Shown here: positions 5,896 to 10,819 of the stretch, one piece after another
How positions within the stretch are numbered: position 1 is the first letter of the stretch
How the letters are laid out: each line of letters starts with the position of its first letter
Assembly: GCA_964467005.1 (NCBI GenBank)
Contig: CAYXPI010000113.1
Coordinates: forward strand, 1-11,974
Length of the DNA stretch: 11,974 nt
Origin: Thermohalobaculum sp964467005
Lineage (GTDB): Bacteria > Pseudomonadota > Alphaproteobacteria > Rhodobacterales > Rhodobacteraceae
Reading direction: 5' to 3'
Notes under the pieces: model-generated
Databases searched by the model: none
What the model was told of the DNA's origin: nothing
The model's input: the letters and a program-made list of their open reading frames with translations, nothing else
Position numbers and translations under genes: made by a program

Positions 5896-7160
5896 ATCTG
5901 CACGATCTGCGGAGATCTCGACGGTTGCGCCGACGCCGCGCGCGAGCCCGTGGAGGTGGAGGGCCCCCTCACCGGGGGCGTCCTCGGCGGCGGGTGTTGG
6001 GGGACGGGGCCCTCGGGCGACATCGTGCTCACCGGGAGCCTGGCGGGCGCCGGCATCCGGGTGGAGCATTTCGGCATCTCCCGCGAGCCCGTGGTGCGGG
6101 ACTTTCCCATCGAGGAGATCTTTCGCGACGCCTTCGACCAGTGGTCCGCCGCGTCGAACATCCAGTTCGTGCAGGTGCCGGATCCGGGCACGCCCTGGCG
6201 GAGCCCGGCGGTGGACACCGCGTCGACCACGCCGATGTCTTGGCGCTCGGCTTCGGCCGCCAACCGCCGGGCGGCGAGATCATCATGGACAGCGACAACC
6301 CTTGGTGGGAGGACCGGTTCAACAAGGCGCTCCGCGAGCCGAGCCTCGGCCTCGAGACCGACACCACCACCGTGCTGCACGAGATCGGCCCCGACACGGG
6401 CAACTGGCCGACGCGGCACGCGGACGACATCGGCGGCGCGCGCCGGCTCTCCGGCGTGCAGGACTTTGCCCCGGTGACCCTCGCGCTCGACGCCAGGAGG
6501 CCGGACATCGACGTCCTCTACACGGCCGAGGCGCTCACGGTCGCCGGGCATGACGGCGCCAACCGGATCTCGGGCGGGTCGGGCGACGCGACGCTCACGG
6601 GCGGCGGCGCGGACGACACCGCGGTGATGGCCGGCGCCTATGCGGCGGACCGTATCGTGTTTGGCGCCGAGATCGCCGTGGCCGAGGGCGGGGCGACGGA
6701 CCGCCTGACGGGCGTCGAGCGCATCCGGTTCGACGACGGGCTCCTCGCTCTCGATCTGCCGGGCTCCGAGCTCGGCTTCGTCCTCCGGCTCTAAGCTTCG
6801 GCTCTCGGTCGCGAGGCGGATGCGGGCGCCCTCTTCTGGCAGGAGGCGCGGCTCTCCGGGCAGAGCCGAGAGGTGTCCCGCGCCTTCGCCGAGGCGCCGG
6901 AGGTCGAGGCCCGCTTCGGCGCGGAGGGCGCAGATCTCGTCGCCGCGCTCGACGCCACTGGGCTCGGCCGTGCGCCCGACGCGGCCGGGGCGGCCCGTTG
7001 GCGCGCGCGCCTCGCGGCCGGGGCGGAGCGGAGCGCGGTGGTCCTCGCCTTTTCCGAGAGCCCGGGAAACGTCCCCGCCACGGCGCCCACCCTGTCGGCG
7101 TGGGTGTTCTTCGGCGACACGCTCCTCGAGGGGCCGCCGCTCGCCCCCTGCGGTGGATGA
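5896..7160 (+). pseudogene. Decayed matrixin-like/RTX/DUF4214 metalloprotease, paralogue of the next gene
   Basis: This stretch is collinear with the gene at 7316-8869 but carries several lesions. The start is ATC (reading I-C-T-I-C-G; the paralogue begins M-C-L-T-C-G) behind a perfect SD. A one-base deletion near 6217 shifts the frame: adding one base restores VDIRVDHADVLALGFG, matching ADIRISHGDGLSVGILG in the paralogue. Codon 6792-6794 is TAA where the paralogue has TAC (RL-stop versus RLY), after which the same frame continues as READAGALFWQEA to TGA 7158-7160. The zinc motif reads HEIGPDTGNWP instead of HEIGHAIGLIH, with both later histidines replaced by proline, and about 17 residues around the Met-turn are missing. 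Two RTX-like units and a reduced DUF4214 region (about 6795-7100) follow. Sequencing error could explain single lesions but hardly all of them. No active protease is expected. Confidence 0.85.
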
Positions 7161-7185
7161 CGTGTGCGGCAAGATCTCATGCCCT

Positions 7186-7222
7186 GAGAGTGGCTTATCC
7201 GAAAATCGTGTGGTAAGCTCTC
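7186..7222. promoter_or_regulatory. Imperfect inverted repeat between the metalloprotease copies
   Basis: GAGAG (7186-7190), CTTA (7194-7197) and CC (7199-7200) pair with GGTAAGCTCTC (7212-7222): 11 bp with bulges TGG and T, around an 11-base AT-rich loop. It could end transcription from the pseudogene or be an operator for the downstream gene. No T tract follows. The rest of the 155-base gap (7161-7315) shows no convincing promoter. Confidence 0.25.
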
Positions 7223-7299
7223 GAAGCGGTGGAGCGTGGGAGACAACTGGGGCGTGTGCCAAGTTCCCCCGACGCGCCGCCACGAGGCGGGGAGCCGGC

Positions 7300-7308
7300 G
7301 GGGAGGAG
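7300..7308 (+). promoter_or_regulatory. Ribosome binding site that fixes the metalloprotease start
   Basis: GGGGAGGAG, 7 bases before ATG 7316, is the only strong SD in the region. It selects ATG 7316 over the in-frame GTG at 7229, which has no SD and would add a 29-residue low-complexity extension ahead of the MCLTCGC motif. Confidence 0.7.
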
Positions 7309-7315
7309 ATCGCCC

Positions 7316-8869
7316 ATGTGTTTGACTTGCGGTTGCCACAAGCATGCCGGGCCGCGCGACGTCGACCTGGTGGGCTCGGCCATTGCGGCCGGGTTCGGGG
7401 TGGAGGACGCGGTGCCACGCAGCTTCCTGCCCGAGCCGGTCTCGACGACGATCTTCACGCCCTACACGCGGCCCGCGGATTTCTCCGGGATCCTCGTCCG
7501 GCTGCCACCGGGCGGCTTCGGGGACCGGCCGCTCGATCCGCCCGATCCCGAGCCTCCGGTGGGCAAGTGGGGGCCCGAGGCGCCGGGCACCCCCGGCGGC
7601 ACGGTGACCTGGGCCTTCACCGGCGGCGGCCTCGATCTGGACTTCGGCGGCCTGCCCGGGGTGAGCGTCGCGCCGGAGGAGGCCTACGACTTCGACCTCG
7701 AGGCGATCGCCGACAACGTCTTTGCCCAATGGTCTGCGGTGGCGGACATCGAGTTTGTGCAGATCCAGGACGACAACGCGCCGATCGGCTCGCCGGACGC
7801 GCTTGCGGACATCCGCATCTCCCACGGCGACGGGCTCTCGGTGGGGATCCTTGGGCGCGCCTTCTTCCCGCAGGTGGGCGAGATCTTCATGGAGGAGAAC
7901 CTCGAAGGGATCGAGGAGTTCTACGAGGCCGAGACGACCGAAGAGCTCTACACCGCGGTCCTGTTGCACGAGATCGGCCACGCCATCGGCCTCATCCATT
8001 CGGAGGTGTTCACCGCCGTCATGGCGCCCGGGAACTTCCTGACGCCCACCAGTCTCCAGCCGGACGACATCAACCGGATTCAGGTCGTCTATGGCGAGCA
8101 GGACGACGTGATCGACATCCCGCCGCTTCCGGGCGAGGATCCAGGTCGCTCGACCCCTGAGTTCGAGGCCCAGCCCGTGGCCTTCGAGGGCAACGCGCTC
8201 GCCAACGCCTTCGCGGCGGACAACGGCGACGACACGCTGATGGGCATGGACGGGGCGGACACGCTCGACGGCGGCGCGGGGAACGACCGGCTGGAGGGTG
8301 GCCGCGGCACGGATGTGCTGATCGGCGGGGTCGGTCTCGACACGGCGGTGTTCGCGGGCGCCTACGCGCCGGCCCGGATCTCCGAGACCGACACGGGGCT
8401 TCTCGTGCGCGGCATCGACAGCCGCGTCAACACCGTGAACGGCGACATCGAGCGGCTCGAATTCGCCAACGGCACGATGGCCTACGACATCCCGGGCTCC
8501 GAGCTCGGCGTGGTCACCCGGCTCTACATGTCGGCCCTCGACCGCGAGCCCGATGCGGGCGTGCTTTTCTGGCAGGAGGCGCTCTTCGACGGCATGACCT
8601 GGATCGAGCTCGCAGAGGCCTTCGTGGAAAGCCCGGAGTTTGCCGAGCTCTACGACGCGCCGGACGCCGAGGGCTTCATCGACGCGCTCTACTGGAACGT
8701 GTTCGACCGCGCGCCGGACCAAGAGGGCTACGATTTCTGGCTGACCGCGTTCCAGGACGGAACCTCGCGGGCGGAAATGCTCGTCCATTTCTCCGAGAGC
8801 GACGAGAACGTGGCGCAGACGGCCGATCTCCTGTCGGGGGGCCTCTTCTTCGAAGGGGCGGTCGCCTAA
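7316..8869 (+). CDS. Matrixin-like zinc metalloprotease with RTX repeats and C-terminal DUF4214 domain
   Basis: The predicted protein has 517 residues. It starts MCLTCGCHKH (C2, C5, C7, H8, H10) and has no Sec signal. A Pro/Gly-rich linker (about 60-95) leads to a metzincin catalytic domain (about 95-262) with zinc site HEIGHAIGLIHS (218-229) and Met-turn VMAPG (M236). The Ser after the third His, the spacing to Met and DDINRIQVVYG (250-260) fit M10A matrixins better than serralysins. Five RTX nonapeptides (301-345) follow, then a beta segment ending IERLEFANG (378-386), then a DUF4214 region (about 395-500: VTRLYMSALDREPD; ALYWNVFDRAPDQEGYDFW). It is probably exported by type I secretion and calcium-stabilised. 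All zinc ligands are present, so activity is expected. It lies 155 bases after its decayed paralogue. The protein substrate is unknown. Confidence 0.88.
   Translation: MCLTCGCHKHAGPRDVDLVGSAIAAGFGVEDAVPRSFLPEPVSTTIFTPYTRPADFSGILVRLPPGGFGDRPLDPPDPEPPVGKWGPEAPGTPGGTVTWAFTGGGLDLDFGGLPGVSVAPEEAYDFDLEAIADNVFAQWSAVADIEFVQIQDDNAPIGSPDALADIRISHGDGLSVGILGRAFFPQVGEIFMEENLEGIEEFYEAETTEELYTAVLLHEIGHAIGLIHSEVFTAVMAPGNFLTPTSLQPDDINRIQVVYGEQDDVIDIPPLPGEDPGRSTPEFEAQPVAFEGNALANAFAADNGDDTLMGMDGADTLDGGAGNDRLEGGRGTDVLIGGVGLDTAVFAGAYAPARISETDTGLLVRGIDSRVNTVNGDIERLEFANGTMAYDIPGSELGVVTRLYMSALDREPDAGVLFWQEALFDGMTWIELAEAFVESPEFAELYDAPDAEGFIDALYWNVFDRAPDQEGYDFWLTAFQDGTSRAEMLVHFSESDENVAQTADLLSGGLFFEGAVA
8216..8350 (+). 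repeat. Five RTX nonapeptide units inside the metalloprotease gene
   Basis: Residues 301-345 are five consecutive 9-residue units with Asp at position 6: ADNGDDTLM, GMDGADTLD, GGAGNDRLE, GGRGTDVLI, GGVGLDTAV. This matches the calcium-binding beta-roll consensus GGxGxDxUx. At DNA level it is a diverged 27-base period. Confidence 0.85.
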
Positions 8870-8894
8870 GCCCCATTGCGCCGGACTTGGCGCG

Positions 8895-8908
8895 CTCACA
8901 CGTGTGAG
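8895..8908. promoter_or_regulatory. Perfect 14-base palindrome, candidate operator
   Basis: CTCACACGTGTGAG is its own reverse complement. It lies 25 bases after the metalloprotease stop and 53 bases before the next ATG, followed by GGGAAAA. Position and symmetry suit a dimeric regulator of the downstream RTX gene. No regulator is recognised from the sequence, and no clear -35/-10 pair is visible around it. Confidence 0.4.
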
Positions 8909-8916
8909 GGGAAAAC

Positions 8917-8937
8917 GCCCGGCCTGCGGCGCCGGGC
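8917..8937. terminator. GC-rich hairpin in the leader of the RTX gene
   Basis: GCCCGGC (8917-8923) pairs with GCCGGGC (8931-8937) around a 7-base loop, preceded by AAAA. It may end or attenuate transcription from the metalloprotease gene, but no T tract follows on the plus strand. On the minus strand it would be followed by TTTT, yet no minus-strand gene ends here. Confidence 0.3.
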
Positions 8938-8961
8938 CCCTCAGCTTGCGAGGAGGCGCAG

Positions 8962-9984
8962 ATGGCCTGGAGTGTGTCGATCCGGACCGGAAAATTCGCA
9001 GAGGGCGGCGCTGGCGCCACCGTCGGCGTGAGCACCGGCGATCCCATTGCGAATTACGGTTATGACGGCGGGCCCTTCGACGACTGGCTGCTCGGCAGCC
9101 GCTTCAACGACGACATCAGCGGCCGCGGCGGCGACGACACCATCGAAGGCTTCGGCGGCGACGACACCCTGGCCGGCAATGACGGGCGCGACTGGGTGTA
9201 TGGCGACGACGGCTGGGACACCGTGACCGGCGGCGACGGGCGCGATTTTCTCGATGGCGGCCGGGGCGACGACGTGATCGGCGGCGGGCAGGGCACCGAC
9301 ACGCTCTACGGGTACACGGGCAACGACCTGTTGGGCGGAGACGGCAACGCCGATTTCCTCTATGGCGAGAGCGGGCGCGACACGCTCGTGGGCGGCAACG
9401 GCGACGACAGCCTCTATGGCGGGCCGGGCGACGACACGATCGACGGCGGCAACAACATCGACACGGCCTTCTACGACGTGCGCTTCGAGACCGTGGAGGT
9501 GCGCCGCATCGGGCCCGACAGCATCACCATCGAGCTCGGCGACGGCAGCCGCGACCGGCTCGACTTCGTGGAGTTTGCCGAGTTCTCAGACGGGGTGCTG
9601 GAAATCGGGACGGTGACCGACGACGAGGCCTTCGTCTTCCGCATGTACGACGCCGCCTATGGCCGCCGGCCGGACGATGGGCTCGACTGGTGGGTGGCGC
9701 AGATGGAGGGGGGCATGTCGGAGGAGGCGGTGGCCGAGGCCTTCCTCGCCAGCCCCGAATACGAAGAGATCTACGGCGAGAACCCGTCGGACGCGGAGCT
9801 GATCGACGCGCTTTACGAGAACGTGCTGGACCGGGAGGCGGACGCGGCCGGCCGCGAGTTCTGGCTCGACCAGCTGGCGGGCGGGCTCGAGCAGGACGAC
9901 ATGCTTCTCATCTTCACCGAGAGCCCGGAAAACATCGCCGCCCATGCCGACGAGATGGATGTGGGGATGTTCTACCTTGCCTGA
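8962..9984 (+). CDS. RTX calcium-binding protein with C-terminal DUF4214 domain
   Basis: The predicted protein has 340 residues, is very acidic, contains no cysteine and has no Sec signal. Residues 1-44 are a short Gly-rich lead (FAEGGAGATVGV). Residues 45-161 are thirteen exactly phased RTX nonapeptides. Residues 165-217 form a beta segment (DTAFYDVRFETVEV, FVEFAEFSDGVLEIG) equivalent to that in the metalloprotease. Residues 222-325 match DUF4214: VFRMYDAAYGRRPDDGLDWW, then ALYENVLDREADAAGREFW and IFTESPENIA. The C-terminus DVGMFYLA ends with hydrophobic residues, as often seen in type I secretion substrates. An SD (GAGGAGG, 8950-8956) supports ATG 8962. It is probably an extracellular calcium-binding structural or adhesive protein; no enzyme domain is present. 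It converges on the dioxygenase gene with 9 bases between stops. Confidence 0.85.
   Translation: MAWSVSIRTGKFAEGGAGATVGVSTGDPIANYGYDGGPFDDWLLGSRFNDDISGRGGDDTIEGFGGDDTLAGNDGRDWVYGDDGWDTVTGGDGRDFLDGGRGDDVIGGGQGTDTLYGYTGNDLLGGDGNADFLYGESGRDTLVGGNGDDSLYGGPGDDTIDGGNNIDTAFYDVRFETVEVRRIGPDSITIELGDGSRDRLDFVEFAEFSDGVLEIGTVTDDEAFVFRMYDAAYGRRPDDGLDWWVAQMEGGMSEEAVAEAFLASPEYEEIYGENPSDAELIDALYENVLDREADAAGREFWLDQLAGGLEQDDMLLIFTESPENIAAHADEMDVGMFYLA
9094..9444 (+). repeat. Thirteen-unit RTX nonapeptide array with uninterrupted 27-base period
   Basis: Residues 45-161 divide into thirteen 9-residue units with no insertion or deletion, from GSRFNDDIS through GRGGDDTIE and GGQGTDTLY to GGPGDDTID. Gly is at position 1 and Asp at position 6 in every unit. 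The array should form a right-handed calcium-binding beta-roll. Codons vary between units, so this is an old array rather than a recent DNA-level expansion. Confidence 0.92.
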
Positions 9985-9993
9985 GCGCGCGCT

Positions 9994-10626
9994 TCAGAGC
10001 CGGATGTCGAACTCCGCCGCCCAGTCGCCGTTGCCGACCCGCGCGAGGCGCAGGCTGGCTGCGGCCTGGGCGCGCCGCCCGAGGCGGCGGAACAGAATGT
10101 CCCGCGCGTTGAGCGGCTCGCCCGCGACATAGATCTGCGTGGTGAGCCAGCTCCCGTCCGGCCGGCCGATCCGGGCATGGATGTGGGGCGTGCGCCCAGG
10201 ATAGGGCACCGGGCGCAGGGTGCGAAAGCGGTAGCGGCCGCGGGCGTCGGTCACGGCACGGCCGAAGCCCTGAAAGCCTCGATCTCGCCCGGCCGGGTCC
10301 CGATCCCGGGGGTGGTGGTAGCGTCCGGTCACGTCGCATTGCCAGATCTCGACGGGCGCGCCCGCCACCGGGGCCTCCTGGCGGTCGAGCACCCGGCCCG
10401 TGAGGTGGAGCACCGCGCCCCCGGCCTCGCGCACCGCGCCCTCCAGTCGGACGAGATCCCAATCCGTGTCCGCCGGCCGGTCCTCGGCCGCCGGGTAGAA
10501 GGGCCCGGCCGCCTGGGGCGGGGTGCGCGCGGCCTGCGTCGCACTTCGGGCCGCGGGCGCGAGGGCCCCCGAGCCGAGGAGGCCGAGAAGAGCCCGCCGT
10601 CCGATCCTGCCGTCTCTCACCGCCAT
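9994..10626 (-). CDS. Tat-exported intradiol ring-cleavage dioxygenase
   Basis: The predicted protein has 210 residues. GRIGRRALLGLLGSGALAPA (6-25) looks like a twin-arginine signal (R10, R11), implying periplasmic export of the folded metalloprotein. The mature part matches the catalytic domain of intradiol dioxygenases (protocatechuate 3,4- and catechol 1,2-dioxygenase family). It shows AAGPFYPA (39-46), VEIWQCDVTGRYHHP (92-106, Fe ligand Y103), GRYRFRTLRPVPYPGRTPHIH (130-150, ligands Y142, H148, H150, with R145 in place of the active-site Arg), and TTQIYVAGEPLN (162-173). All four non-haem Fe(III) ligands are present, though the loop between Y142 and H148 is much shorter than in PcaH. The ring substrate is unknown. 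ATG 10626 is preceded by GGAGGG (10633-10638, read on the minus strand). A longer reading to 10875 would run into the next gene. Confidence 0.88.
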   Translation of the reverse strand: MAVRDGRIGRRALLGLLGSGALAPAARSATQAARTPPQAAGPFYPAAEDRPADTDWDLVRLEGAVREAGGAVLHLTGRVLDRQEAPVAGAPVEIWQCDVTGRYHHPRDRDPAGRDRGFQGFGRAVTDARGRYRFRTLRPVPYPGRTPHIHARIGRPDGSWLTTQIYVAGEPLNARDILFRRLGRRAQAAASLRLARVGNGDWAAEFDIRL

Positions 10627-10771
10627 GCCGCGCCCTCCGTGCCCATGACGGTGAGGTATCCGCCCGCGGCCTCCGGGCAAGCCCTCTCCCCGCCGATCGG
10701 GCGCCCGCCGCCCCGGAATGTCGCTTCCGCCGGTGCGGGGGTCGCCTTTCTCCGCCACGCCCCGCGCGGCC

Positions 10772-10818
10772 GGGCGCACTCTCCCGCAGATGTCGCCCCA
10801 AACACCGGGAGAGCGCCC
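10772..10818 (+). promoter_or_regulatory. Long inverted repeat enclosing the ribosome binding site of the dehydrogenase gene
   Basis: GGGCGC (10772-10777) and TCTCCCG (10780-10786) pair without mismatch with CGGGAGAGCGCCC (10806-10818): 13 bp with a 2-base bulge (AC, 10778-10779) and a 19-base loop (10787-10805). The SD GGGAGAG (10807-10813) lies entirely within the right arm, 6 bases before ATG 10820. In RNA the stem would hide the SD, as in translational switches; in DNA it could be an operator. No known riboswitch class is recognised. Confidence 0.5.
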
Positions 10819-10819
10819 A

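Noticed and set aside
4695..6217. A plus-strand open frame running through ribF and the acyltransferase into the pseudogene
   Set aside because: Before about 6217 it is an out-of-frame low-complexity reading. Only the part after 6217 matches the protease family, and it belongs to the pseudogene.
7229..7315. N-terminal extension of the metalloprotease from GTG 7229
   Set aside because: No SD lies in front of it, its 29 residues are low-complexity, and ATG 7316 has a strong SD and begins the MCxxCG motif shared with the paralogue.
10718..10796. Two copies of ATGTCGC in the divergent gap (10718-10724 and 10790-10796)
   Set aside because: A 7-base match in a gap of about 190 bases is near chance expectation, and neither copy has a symmetric partner.
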